A stretch of 64,000 nucleotides of DNA from an uncultured Clostridia bacterium (lineage in GTDB: Bacteria > Bacillota > Clostridia > Monoglobales > Monoglobaceae). The DNA lies in contig CAKSFQ010000010.1 of assembly GCA_934454115.1 (NCBI GenBank), forward strand, positions 11,119-75,118, written 5' to 3'. The notes beneath the pieces were generated by a model that was not told where the DNA came from, did not search any database, and saw only the letters and a list, made by a program, of their open reading frames with translations. Of this stretch, positions 9,776 through 17,190 are shown piece by piece. The translations under genes were made by a program, and so were the position numbers. Numbering within the stretch: the first letter of the stretch is position 1; each line of letters begins with the position of its first letter.

Positions 9776-10408
9776 ATGAGACTCATTTTATTAGCAGCTC
9801 CCGGAGCTGGAAAGGGTACACAGGCAGAGAAGCTCAGTGCGCATTATGGGATTCCGACGATTTCGACCGGTGCGATCCTCCGCCATAATATCCAACAGGG
9901 GACGGAACTTGGCAAATTGGCAAAGCAGTATATTGACGGCGGAAACCTGATTCCCGATGATGTCATGATCGAGGTAATGCGCAGCCGTCTTGCGGAGGAT
10001 GACTGTAAAGCCGGGTTTATTTTGGATGGTTTTCCCAGAACCTTGACACAGGCCGAGGCGCTGGATGCATCGGACATCACCATTGATGCCGTTTTGAATC
10101 TGGTAGTACCGGATGAGACCATTATCAGCCGCCTTGCCGGGAGATTAGAATGCAAAAATTGCGCAGCCACCTTTCACACGGAGTTCCGCAAGCCCAAGGT
10201 AGCGGGTATTTGCGATAACTGCGGCGGCGAGCTGGTCGTCCGTGCGGATGACAAGCCGGAAACGGTAAAGAGCCGGCTTTCGGTGTACCATACTCAGACA
10301 GAGCCGCTTTTGCGCTATTACACGCAAAAGGGAATTTTAAAGACGGCGATGGGACACGGCGATATTGATGAAACCACGGCAGAAGTCCTCAGAGCGCTGG
10401 AGGGCTGA
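9776..10408 (+). CDS. adk: adenylate kinase
   Basis: Protein of 210 residues; reversible phosphoryl transfer from ATP to AMP. P-loop AAPGAGKGTQ at residues 7-16; family motifs DGFPRT and the LID domain with four cysteines (CKNC and CDNC), so a zinc-LID Gram-positive form. GAAAGGA lies at 9758-9764, which favours the ATG at 9776 over the ATG at 9767. Usual position between secY and map. The 196-base gap after secY holds an A/T-rich stretch with a short hairpin but no clear promoter. Confidence 0.97.
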   Translation: MRLILLAAPGAGKGTQAEKLSAHYGIPTISTGAILRHNIQQGTELGKLAKQYIDGGNLIPDDVMIEVMRSRLAEDDCKAGFILDGFPRTLTQAEALDASDITIDAVLNLVVPDETIISRLAGRLECKNCAATFHTEFRKPKVAGICDNCGGELVVRADDKPETVKSRLSVYHTQTEPLLRYYTQKGILKTAMGHGDIDETTAEVLRALEG

Positions 10409-10409
10409 T

Positions 10410-11180
10410 ATGGTTACCATTAAGTCGAAGTCCGAGATTGAAAAAATGAAGGTGGCCGGCGAGGTGACCTACGGTGCGCTGAAAGCAGTGCACGATGCGA
10501 TTCGTCCCGGCGTTTCCACATTGGAGCTGGATCGTGTGGCCGAACGTTATATCAAGTCCCGGGACTGCAGCTGTTCGTTTAAGGGCTACGCCGGTTTTCC
10601 GGGCAGCATCTGTGCCAGTGTGAACGATGAGATTATCCACGGGATTCCGGATCATCGGATTTTGCATGAGGGTGACATTATAAGCATTGATGTCGGTGCA
10701 TGTTACCATGGTTATAACGGCGATGCCTGCCGAACCTTTGGCGTCGGTAAAATTTCCGAAGAAGCCGAACGGCTGATCCGTGTGACAAGACAGAGTTTTT
10801 TTGAGGCGCTTTTCTACGCGAGGGAGGGGTATCGGATTTCCGATCTCTCCCGCGCAGTGCAGGAATACGTTGAGGCAAACGGATTTTCGGTTCTGCGCGA
10901 CTACTGCGGCCACGGGGTCGGCGCCGATATGCATGAGGATCCGGAAATTCCCAACTACGTCAGCCATAGCCGCGGCATCCGTATGCGTGCCGGCATGTGC
11001 CTTGCCATCGAGCCGATGGTTTTAGAGGGCTCAAAGGAATATTATGTGGCGGATAACGAGTGGACGGTGCACACCAAGGACGGCAAGCTTTCGGCTCATT
11101 ACGAAAACAGCGTTTTAATTACCGGCGGAGAGCCGTTTTTGCTCACCCTGCCCGATGGCGTTGAGGTAGGAATACGATGA
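10410..11180 (+). CDS. map: methionine aminopeptidase, type I
   Basis: Protein of 256 residues that removes the N-terminal Met from nascent proteins. Metal-binding residues can be seen: Asp94 and Asp105 (SIDVGACYHGYNGDACRTF), His168 (CGHGVG), and the Glu residues of AIEPMV and HYENSVLIT. Start ATG 10410 comes one base after the adk stop; this agrees with the family N-terminus (MVTIKSKSEIEKMKVAGEV). The end overlaps the next gene by four bases. Confidence 0.98.
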   Translation: MVTIKSKSEIEKMKVAGEVTYGALKAVHDAIRPGVSTLELDRVAERYIKSRDCSCSFKGYAGFPGSICASVNDEIIHGIPDHRILHEGDIISIDVGACYHGYNGDACRTFGVGKISEEAERLIRVTRQSFFEALFYAREGYRISDLSRAVQEYVEANGFSVLRDYCGHGVGADMHEDPEIPNYVSHSRGIRMRAGMCLAIEPMVLEGSKEYYVADNEWTVHTKDGKLSAHYENSVLITGGEPFLLTLPDGVEVGIR

Positions 11181-11479
11181 AGAAAAAGGATGGCATTCAA
11201 ATCGGCGAGCTGGTGCAGTCACTCTCCGGCCATGATGCCGGCGGATATTTTCTGGTGACCGGCATAGAGGGCGGCATGCTTTGCCTTTGTGACGGCAAAC
11301 GGCGCAAGGCCGCCGGTCAAAAGCGTAAAAATCCGAAGCATGTTGCCGCAAGCGGTATGGTCTGCGATTGGGTTCGGCAGCATCCGGAATGCGTCAATAA
11401 CACCTCGGTTCGCAGAGCAATACGTAATATTTTAAATGAGATGGGAGGTGAAAATCCATGTCAAAGGAAGACGTTTTAG
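11177..11479 (+). CDS. KOW-domain RNA-binding protein (L14e/L27e-like)
   Basis: Basic protein of 100 residues. The first half ([20 protein letters not shown]... [11 protein letters not shown]) resembles the KOW-containing L14e/L6e/L27e-like proteins that many Clostridia encode between map and infA. Its ATG overlaps the map stop and its 3' end overlaps infA by 22 bases, so it is translationally coupled with both. The role in ribosome function is not known to me; RNA binding is inferred from the fold and the lysine/arginine content. Confidence 0.8.
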   Translation: MKKKDGIQIGELVQSLSGHDAGGYFLVTGIEGGMLCLCDGKRRKAAGQKRKNPKHVAASGMVCDWVRQHPECVNNTSVRRAIRNILNEMGGENPCQRKTF

Positions 11480-11676
11480 AGGTAGAGGGTACCGTATTGG
11501 AGGCATTGCCGAACGCAATGTTTAAGGTAGAGCTGGAAAACGGACATCAGATCCTGGCGCACATATCGGGAAAGCTGCGCATGCACTTTATCCGTATCCT
11601 GCCGGGCGACAAGGTTACTGTCGAGATTTCTCCCTATGACCTGACCAAGGGCAGAATCACATGGAGAGCCAAGTAA
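11458..11676 (+). CDS. infA: translation initiation factor IF-1
   Basis: Protein of 72 residues, an S1/OB-fold factor that binds the 30S A site during initiation. Starts [20 protein letters not shown], with [20 protein letters not shown] in the middle; exact family length. The ribosome binding site GGGAGGTG lies inside the preceding KOW gene, which it overlaps by 22 bases. Confidence 0.99.
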   Translation: MSKEDVLEVEGTVLEALPNAMFKVELENGHQILAHISGKLRMHFIRILPGDKVTVEISPYDLTKGRITWRAK

Positions 11677-11699
11677 CCAATCATGCCAAACGGAAGATA

Positions 11700-11928
11700 A
11701 CGCGCCGGGCATTGCGTTTGACCGGATGAGACAAATTGTAAAACCCGGCGCGTAAACGGCGTATCTTAGCAATTTGAACGGGAAACGCCAAAAAACGGAT
11801 TGCTTTTTCGGTGATGTGACCGAGAAATTAACTTGACAGGCAGTCGGTTTCATGATATAATAAACGGGTTCGCTTTATAGGTGATAGTGTCGCCGTGCGG
11901 ACGATTACAAACTTAGGAGGTGAAGGCG
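11700..11928 (+). promoter_or_regulatory. rpmJ upstream region with a consensus promoter and a long stem
   Basis: TTGACA at 11833-11838 and TATAAT at 11856-11861 with a 17-base spacer: a perfect sigma-A promoter inside the ribosomal cluster. Upstream, CGCGCCGGG (near 11702) pairs with CCCGGCGCG (near 11745) to form a long-looped stem that may end part of the transcription coming from infA. The distal part (rpmJ to rplQ) can therefore be transcribed separately from the S10-spc part. Confidence 0.8.
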
Positions 11929-12042
11929 ATGAAAGTACAACCTTCCGTAAAACCTATTTGTGAAAAATGTAAAATTATTAAAAGAAAAGGCAGGGTCATG
12001 GTCATCTGTGAAAATCCCCGGCATAAGCAAAAGCAGGGCTAA
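11929..12042 (+). CDS. rpmJ: 50S ribosomal protein L36, zinc form
   Basis: A 37-codon gene starting at ATG 11929 with TTAGGAGGTG upstream. The product [20 protein letters not shown] continues [17 protein letters not shown]. Three Cys and one His form the zinc site of the canonical L36. L36 is the smallest 50S protein and joins late in assembly. Confidence 0.97.
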   Translation: MKVQPSVKPICEKCKIIKRKGRVMVICENPRHKQKQG

Positions 12043-12049
12043 GGTTCAT

Positions 12050-12136
12050 AGTGACGGAGCAGGGTCAGGCTTATAACCCACAAAACGGATAAGCTGACGC
12101 CGCAAAGTGCGGGTGAAATTCTGCTCCACTGTTTTT
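12050..12136 (+). promoter_or_regulatory. three-way-junction leader RNA with T-run before rpsM
   Basis: Outer stem GGAGCAG (12056-12062) pairs with CTGCTCC (12121-12127), and AGTG just outside can extend it by pairing with CACT. Inside lie two hairpins: GTCAGgCTT (12064-12072) with AAGCTGAC (12091-12098), and CCGC (12100-12103) with GCGG (12109-12112). A run of six T follows the outer stem at 12132-12137. The arrangement looks like a ribosomal-protein binding leader or attenuator for rpsM-rpsK-rpsD-rpoA-rplQ. Pairing is seen; the ligand (S4 would be the classic one) is inference. Confidence 0.5.
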
Positions 12137-12166
12137 TCGCAAAAAATCAATGGAGGTGAAAACTTT

Positions 12167-12532
12167 ATGGCACGTATTGCAGGCGTAGATTTGCCCAACG
12201 ATAAGAGAGTTGAGATTGGTCTCACTTACATCTTTGGTATTGGTCTTTCTACTTCCAAGAAAATCCTGGCAGCAACCGGTATTAACCCGGACACCAGAGT
12301 TCGTGACTTGACAGAGGATGAGGTTTCTAAGCTGAGAGCCGAGATCGACAATTATAATGTTGAAGGTGATCTGCGCAGAGACATCGCACTGGACATCAAG
12401 CGTCTGATGGAGATTAACTGTTACAGAGGTCTCCGCCACAGAAAGGGTCTCCCTGTCCGCGGTCAGCGTTCTAAAACCAACGCAAGAACCAGAAAGGGCC
12501 CGAAAAAGACGATCGCTAACAAGAAGAAATAA
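12167..12532 (+). CDS. rpsM: 30S ribosomal protein S13
   Basis: Protein of 121 residues from ATG 12167 ([20 protein letters not shown]), with TGGAGGTGA upstream deciding the start. The C-terminal [20 protein letters not shown] contacts P-site tRNA. S13 forms the head bridge to L5. First gene of the alpha segment. Confidence 0.99.
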   Translation: MARIAGVDLPNDKRVEIGLTYIFGIGLSTSKKILAATGINPDTRVRDLTEDEVSKLRAEIDNYNVEGDLRRDIALDIKRLMEINCYRGLRHRKGLPVRGQRSKTNARTRKGPKKTIANKKK

Positions 12533-12641
12533 GGCTTGTTATGATTGTGCGCAGGATAATATCCTGCAAATGGAACTTTGATTTTTCTGCACGGCAAACC
12601 GCCGTGATGGATATTCGTATTTTCAGGAGGTGAAAGATACA

Positions 12642-13034
12642 ATGGCAAAGGCAGTAAAGAGAACACGCCGCCGCAGAGAGAGAAAGAACATCGAACGCGG
12701 TGCAGCACATATTAAATCTACATTTAATAACACCATTGTTACGATTACAGACGTAGCCGGAAATGCAATTTCTTGGGCATCCGCCGGCGGCCTCGGTTTC
12801 CGGGGTTCTAAAAAGAGCACTCCTTTTGCAGCACAGATGGCTGCAGAAACTGCTGCAAAGGCAGCAATGGAGCATGGTCTTAAATATGTTGAGGTTTATG
12901 TGAAGGGACCGGGTTCCGGTCGTGAAGCAGCAATCCGTGCGTTGCAGGTTGCAGGCCTCGAAGTAAATATGATTAAAGATGTTACGCCGATTCCTCATAA
13001 CGGATGCAGACCGCCGAAGAGAAGACGCGTGTAA
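12642..13034 (+). CDS. rpsK: 30S ribosomal protein S11
   Basis: Protein of 130 residues from ATG 12642 with CAGGAGGTGA upstream. Conserved segments [20 protein letters not shown] and [17 protein letters not shown] are present. S11 forms part of the E-site platform. The 109-base gap before it contains two small hairpins (GCAGGAT/ATCCTGC near 12553-12575 and CACGGC/GCCGTG at 12590-12606). Confidence 0.99.
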   Translation: MAKAVKRTRRRRERKNIERGAAHIKSTFNNTIVTITDVAGNAISWASAGGLGFRGSKKSTPFAAQMAAETAAKAAMEHGLKYVEVYVKGPGSGREAAIRALQVAGLEVNMIKDVTPIPHNGCRPPKRRRV

Positions 13035-13054
13035 TGACGGAGGTGAAATAAGAA

Positions 13055-13681
13055 ATGGCAAGATATACAGAATCTGTTTGCAGAATCTGCAGACGGGAAG
13101 GTCAGAAGTTATTCTTAAAGGGTGACAGATGTTACACGGATAAGTGTGCAGTGACCAGACGTGCCTATGCCCCCGGTCAGCACGGTCAGGGCAGACGGAA
13201 GCTTTCCGAGTACGGCACACAGCTTCGCGAGAAGCAGAAGGTAAGACGGGCCTACGGCATCTTGGAGGGTCAGTTCGAGCATTACTTTGAAATGGCCAAC
13301 AAGAAAGAGGGCGTAACCGGTGAAAACCTGCTTTCTATCTTAGAGAGCCGTCTCGACAATGTAGTGTATAAGATGGGTCTGGCAGTATCCAGACCGGAAG
13401 CCAGACAGCTGGTATCTCACGCGCACTTTACCGTTAACGGTAAAAAGGTGAATATTCCTTCTTACTTGGTAAAGCCCGGTGATGTGATTGCGCTCCGCGA
13501 AAAGAGTAGATCCAGCGCCAAGTTTGAAGCTATCCTGGGCTCCACCGAGGGCAGAGTGGTTCCGAAGTGGATTGATATGAATCGCGATACCTTAGAGGGT
13601 CGTATCGTTGCTCTGGCTGATCGTGAAGATATTGATCTGCCGATCGAAGAGCATTTGATCGTTGAGTATTACAGCAAATAA
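13055..13681 (+). CDS. rpsD: 30S ribosomal protein S4
   Basis: Protein of 208 residues. The N-terminus has a zinc-type cysteine set (CRICRR... CYTDKC) and the S4 RNA-binding domain follows ([20 protein letters not shown], about residues 95-114). S4 starts 30S assembly, affects decoding accuracy and, in several bacteria, represses ribosomal mRNA. It lies inside the alpha cluster here, unlike in Bacillus subtilis where rpsD is separate. Confidence 0.99.
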   Translation: MARYTESVCRICRREGQKLFLKGDRCYTDKCAVTRRAYAPGQHGQGRRKLSEYGTQLREKQKVRRAYGILEGQFEHYFEMANKKEGVTGENLLSILESRLDNVVYKMGLAVSRPEARQLVSHAHFTVNGKKVNIPSYLVKPGDVIALREKSRSSAKFEAILGSTEGRVVPKWIDMNRDTLEGRIVALADREDIDLPIEEHLIVEYYSK

Positions 13682-13740
13682 TCCTTTGCGGTAGACAAGC
13701 GATTCAATGGATTCTTTGAAATTGTTTAGGAGGGCTGACA

Positions 13741-14688
13741 ATGATTGAAATAGAAAAGCCAAGAATTGAATGCACAGAAGCATCCGAAGATAATAAATAT
13801 GGCAAATTTGTTGTCGAGCCTCTGGAGAGGGGCTACGGAACAACGTTTGGTAACGCTCTCAGAAGAATGTTGCTGTCCTCCCTGCCGGGAGTGGCTGCAA
13901 CCTCGGTTAAAATTGACGGTATTCTTCATGAATTTTCTGCAATTCCCGGTGTTAAAGAGGATGTGACAGAGATCATCCTCAACATCAAGAATCTGGCGAT
14001 TAAGCTGTATTCCGATGCACCCAAGACGGTATATATTAACCAGGAGGGCGCCGGTGAAATTTGTGCCGGAGATATCAAGCACGATTCTGACGTAGAGATT
14101 ATCAATGAGGATTTGCATATCGCGACATTGAGCGAGGATGCAAGACTGTTTATGGAGATTACGCTGGATAAGGGGCGCGGCTATGTTTCCGCAGACCGCA
14201 ACAAGCAGCTTCTCCAGCCGGCAATCGGTGTGATCGCGACCGACTCGATCTACACACCGGTACACAAGGTGAATTACACTGTTGACAATACCCGTGTGGG
14301 CAACGTGACCGACTATGACAAGCTGACCTTGGAGGTTTGGACGAACGGCACGATCACCCCGGCGGAGGCGGTCAGCCTGGCTGCAAAAATTGTCAGCGAG
14401 CACATGAGTTTGTTTGTCGACCTGTCCGATGATGCAAAAAATACGGAGATCATGATTGAGAAGGAAGAAAGCAAGAAAGAAAAGGTTTTGGAGACCACCA
14501 TCGAAGAGCTGGATCTTTCGGTTCGTTCTTATAACTGTCTCAAGCGTGCCGGTATCAACACGGTACAGGATCTGACGACCCGTTCCGAGAACGACATGAT
14601 GAAGGTGAGAAACCTGGGTCGTAAGTCCTTGGAGGAGGTCATTGCAAAGCTGGATGCAATGGGGTTGTCCTTGGCAAACGATGACTAA
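13741..14688 (+). CDS. rpoA: DNA-directed RNA polymerase subunit alpha
   Basis: Protein of 315 residues; the dimer nucleates RNA polymerase assembly. N-terminal domain with the signature [20 protein letters not shown] (about residues 27-46); C-terminal domain with helix-hairpin-helix ([20 protein letters not shown], about 257-276), which binds UP elements and activators. TAGGAGGG precedes the ATG. Confidence 0.99.
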   Translation: MIEIEKPRIECTEASEDNKYGKFVVEPLERGYGTTFGNALRRMLLSSLPGVAATSVKIDGILHEFSAIPGVKEDVTEIILNIKNLAIKLYSDAPKTVYINQEGAGEICAGDIKHDSDVEIINEDLHIATLSEDARLFMEITLDKGRGYVSADRNKQLLQPAIGVIATDSIYTPVHKVNYTVDNTRVGNVTDYDKLTLEVWTNGTITPAEAVSLAAKIVSEHMSLFVDLSDDAKNTEIMIEKEESKKEKVLETTIEELDLSVRSYNCLKRAGINTVQDLTTRSENDMMKVRNLGRKSLEEVIAKLDAMGLSLANDD

Positions 14689-14718
14689 ATCTAAGAAATA
14701 AGAAAATGAGGTGATAAA

Positions 14719-15063
14719 ATGGCACACCAGAGAAAACTTGGCAGACCGACTGACCAGAGACGTGCAATGCTTCGTTCCATGACGACTTCCTTCCTGGAAA
14801 ACGGCAGAATTGAAACAACCGTAACCCGTGCAAAGGAAGTGCGCAGATTGGCGGAGAAGATGGTTACCCTCGGTAAAGCCAATACTCTTCATACAAAAAG
14901 ACAGGCGCTTTCCTACCTGACAAAGCGTGATGTTGTGGTAAAGCTATTTGATGAAATCGCTCCGAAGTATGCAGAAAGAAACGGCGGTTACACCCGTATC
15001 ATCAAGATCGGACCTCGCCGCGGCGATGCAGCCGAAATGGCAGTTCTGGAGTTTGTAGACTAA
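14719..15063 (+). CDS. rplQ: 50S ribosomal protein L17
   Basis: Protein of 114 residues ([20 protein letters not shown]...), last gene of the ribosomal cluster. L17 binds near the tunnel exit. The ecf transporter and truA genes that often follow in Bacillota are absent; a terminator comes directly after. Confidence 0.99.
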   Translation: MAHQRKLGRPTDQRRAMLRSMTTSFLENGRIETTVTRAKEVRRLAEKMVTLGKANTLHTKRQALSYLTKRDVVVKLFDEIAPKYAERNGGYTRIIKIGPRRGDAAEMAVLEFVD

Positions 15064-15074
15064 TCGTCAAAATA

Positions 15075-15104
15075 AGCCGGCAGCATTTTGCTGCCGGCTT
15101 TTTG
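15075..15104 (+). terminator. intrinsic terminator of the ribosomal cluster
   Basis: Perfect 10-bp stem AGCCGGCAGC / GCTGCCGGCT with a five-base loop, followed by TTTTTG. It lies 11 bases after the rplQ stop and closes the superoperon. Confidence 0.93.
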
Positions 15105-15184
15105 TGTTCAAAATGCATTGTTCATTCGCAGAAAAGGCTGAAACTAAATATAAAAGCGGGTTTTGGCATTTTGGTTGCCGATTC

Positions 15185-15213
15185 TTGACTTTTTCGGCAT
15201 CCTGTGCTATACT
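15185..15213 (+). promoter_or_regulatory. sigma-A promoter of the cobalamin-riboswitch operon
   Basis: TTGACT at 15185-15190 and TATACT at 15208-15213 with a 17-base spacer. Transcription would begin near 15220, just before the riboswitch. Confidence 0.8.
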
Positions 15214-15238
15214 GAGCTACGATATTATTGAATATTCG

Positions 15239-15428
15239 CACAAAGTGTCTGCCATACCCGATGAGGTATGGCGGGTGAAAAGGGAATCGGGTGAGAATCC
15301 CGGACGATACCAGTCGCTGTATGGATGCGAATGCTTTTTGCCTCGTTGACGAAAGTCAGTCATTGGGAAACTGAGAAGGCAGATGCAAGGAGCGAAAGTA
15401 GCATCTAAGTCAGAAGACCTGCTTTGAT
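15239..15428 (+). promoter_or_regulatory. cobalamin riboswitch
   Basis: The B12-box elements are in order: a GAAAAGGGAATC core, GGTGAGAATCC, a CAGTCGCTGTA segment, a variable peripheral region, and the 3' motif GTCAGAAGACCTGC (consensus GCCAGGAGACCTGC). A short closing stem CAAAG (15241-15245) / CTTTG (15422-15426) brackets it. It should sense a cobalamin and act on transcription through the terminator downstream. The two secreted proteins that follow are thus predicted to be made when B12 is scarce. The corrinoid form sensed cannot be told by eye. Confidence 0.92.
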
Positions 15429-15530
15429 GTCGTTTTGTAACGTATGCCGGGCATACTGCCTTGTGTACAGGAACGATAGTTTTGACGTATTGTTTGATGC
15501 GCCGATTTGCGATGGACACAGAAAAGGCTG

Positions 15531-15570
15531 CTGTGGCAATTCTCCTGCGGGGAGAGCTGCCGCTTTTTTG
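15531..15570 (+). terminator. riboswitch expression-platform terminator
   Basis: GGCAATTCTCC (15535-15545) pairs with GGAGAGCTGCC (15551-15561) with one mismatch and one G-U pair, followed by a run of six T (15564-15569). It sits between the cobalamin aptamer and the first gene, as expected for an OFF switch. Confidence 0.8.
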
Positions 15571-15650
15571 TGTTACCTGTCCGGCTGAAAACTGACGGGG
15601 CAGTCTTGCAAAGCGGGGCTTCCCTTGCATGGCGGAAAGACGATTCCTTC

Positions 15651-15697
15651 TTTCAAAATTGGAGTTTGGATTACGCTCTTTCGGCGAACCTTGTGCG
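15651..15697 (+). repeat. partial copy of a dispersed repeat
   Basis: About 47 bases beginning TTTCAAAATTGGAGTTTGGA align by eye at roughly 75% with one end of the inverted-repeat element at 47609-47883 (bases 47850-47896). It lies between the riboswitch terminator and the ribosome binding site of the next gene, so it is part of that leader RNA. It is probably a remnant of a small mobile repeat. Confidence 0.5.
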
Positions 15698-15724
15698 AAT
15701 GGTTTAGGAAAGGAAGGCAAATCT

Positions 15725-17134
15725 ATGCGTAAACAAACATCAGTGTCAAAAATTGGTCGTATCCTGTGCCTTGCGGCGTTGCTGCTTGGCAGTCTGCTTT
15801 CGTTTTCTGCATTTGCAGAGGGAGAAATGGCAGGTGACGGTACTGAGCAGAATCCCTATATCGTCATGAATGAGGAACAATTGGTAAGCCTTGGAGACAT
15901 GGCGCAGCCGATCGGCTATGTCCGCCTTGGCAGCGATCTGGATATGAGCAAGCTGGATCCGGAACAGTTCCCGACCGTAACCGCGGTGATTCCTCAGTTG
16001 AGAGGCGTGTTTTATGGGGATGGTCATACCATCAAAAATCTGACGCTGAAAGGCGGCAAAGGCAGTTATAGCAGTGGTGAGGTCAATACCGGCCTGATCG
16101 GTGAGCTTTCCGGTACGGTGCGTGACCTCAAAATGACCGGAGTTGCCATTGAGAAAGATATTGGTACGTGGAATAATGTGGGATCTATTGCCGGCAGAGT
16201 TGCAGAGGGGGCGTCCGCTGCGGTAAAAAATTGTATTGTGACGGGGAATATATCTTACGATGGGGGCGGCACTGGCAGCACCCAGATCGGTGGCCTGGTC
16301 GGTATGATTAACGGCACATATAACACACCGACAAGCCTGACGGTTGAGCAATGCGTTAGCGGCATTTCCATTATTGCAAAGAGCAGTGCCCAGGGCTATG
16401 GCGGCGGCATTTTGGGTTCTGCACAGTATTATAGTACCGTTACCGTTGACAAGTGTGCCATCTTGGGCGCTGAGACGGACGGTGTTCGCATATGTGTCAG
16501 TAACATGGGAAATGCCAATTGCGGCGTTGTGGGGTATATCAATAGCGGAAGTGTTAGTTTGACACTGAAAGACAGTTATTTGGGCGCCAAGGTTAGCGGA
16601 AGCAAAAAATATGGAATTGCGTATACTGGTTCATTTACACCTGCATTGTCGGTAACGAACTTCCACTATGACAGTACGGTTAACCCAAGTCCCAGCGCGT
16701 ATAGCAGTTTTGAAATGCTGAATAAAGGCACTGTCACGGTCACTGCCAACACAACGGAAGAAATTCAGTTGCTCTCCATGGAAGGTTTTGAAGTCAGAGA
16801 GGATGAATTTGGAAAGTATCCCGTTCCGGTGTGGTCGCCGCTGCAGCCGCCGGCACCGCAGTGCGAAAACGGGATTCGCTTTGAGGGCAGCGTCGCCTAT
16901 GTGTCCGCCAAGGAGGCAGGCGCCTATACCGTGGTATTTGCAGCATATCAGAATGAGCAATTATCCAGTGTCTCGGTGGTAACACAGGCGTTCGCGGCCG
17001 GCGAGAATCAAGAGGTTGCGGTTCCGGCTGATTTCCGGATAGAGGGCGCCGATACGGTTCGGGCAATGTTTTTCCGCTCTTTGGCGGATTTGTATCCCAT
17101 GGCGGATGTTGCACCGTACCAACCTAAAAACTAA
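15725..17134 (+). CDS. secreted GLUG-type beta-helix protein under B12 control
   Basis: Protein of 469 residues from ATG 15725, with AGGAAAGGAAGG upstream. Residues 1-30 form a signal peptide (KIGRILCLAALLLGSLLSFS, cut after AFA). Residues about 40-330 contain repeats of the GLUG kind (TGLIGELSGTVRDLKMTG, IGGLVGMINGTY, YGGGILGSAQYY), expected to form a beta-helix. The last ~80 residues (from about 385) look like a small beta-sandwich ending with AMFFRSLADLYPMAD, a tail type common in clostridial surface proteins. No SLH, LPXTG or lipobox is visible, so it is secreted or bound to another surface protein. First gene after the riboswitch; the next gene begins with a similar region. Function unknown; a role in corrinoid capture is inferred from regulation. 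Confidence 0.8.
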   Translation: MRKQTSVSKIGRILCLAALLLGSLLSFSAFAEGEMAGDGTEQNPYIVMNEEQLVSLGDMAQPIGYVRLGSDLDMSKLDPEQFPTVTAVIPQLRGVFYGDGHTIKNLTLKGGKGSYSSGEVNTGLIGELSGTVRDLKMTGVAIEKDIGTWNNVGSIAGRVAEGASAAVKNCIVTGNISYDGGGTGSTQIGGLVGMINGTYNTPTSLTVEQCVSGISIIAKSSAQGYGGGILGSAQYYSTVTVDKCAILGAETDGVRICVSNMGNANCGVVGYINSGSVSLTLKDSYLGAKVSGSKKYGIAYTGSFTPALSVTNFHYDSTVNPSPSAYSSFEMLNKGTVTVTANTTEEIQLLSMEGFEVREDEFGKYPVPVWSPLQPPAPQCENGIRFEGSVAYVSAKEAGAYTVVFAAYQNEQLSSVSVVTQAFAAGENQEVAVPADFRIEGADTVRAMFFRSLADLYPMADVAPYQPKN

Positions 17135-17190
17135 TGCTGCGGCGGATATGCCGCAGTCCCTATAAATAAAATGATAAGAGAGGGATTGTC

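Noticed and set aside
13726..14892. 388-codon open frame on the minus strand across rpoA
   Set aside because: Antisense shadow of rpoA and rplQ; no family resemblance and no ribosome binding site.
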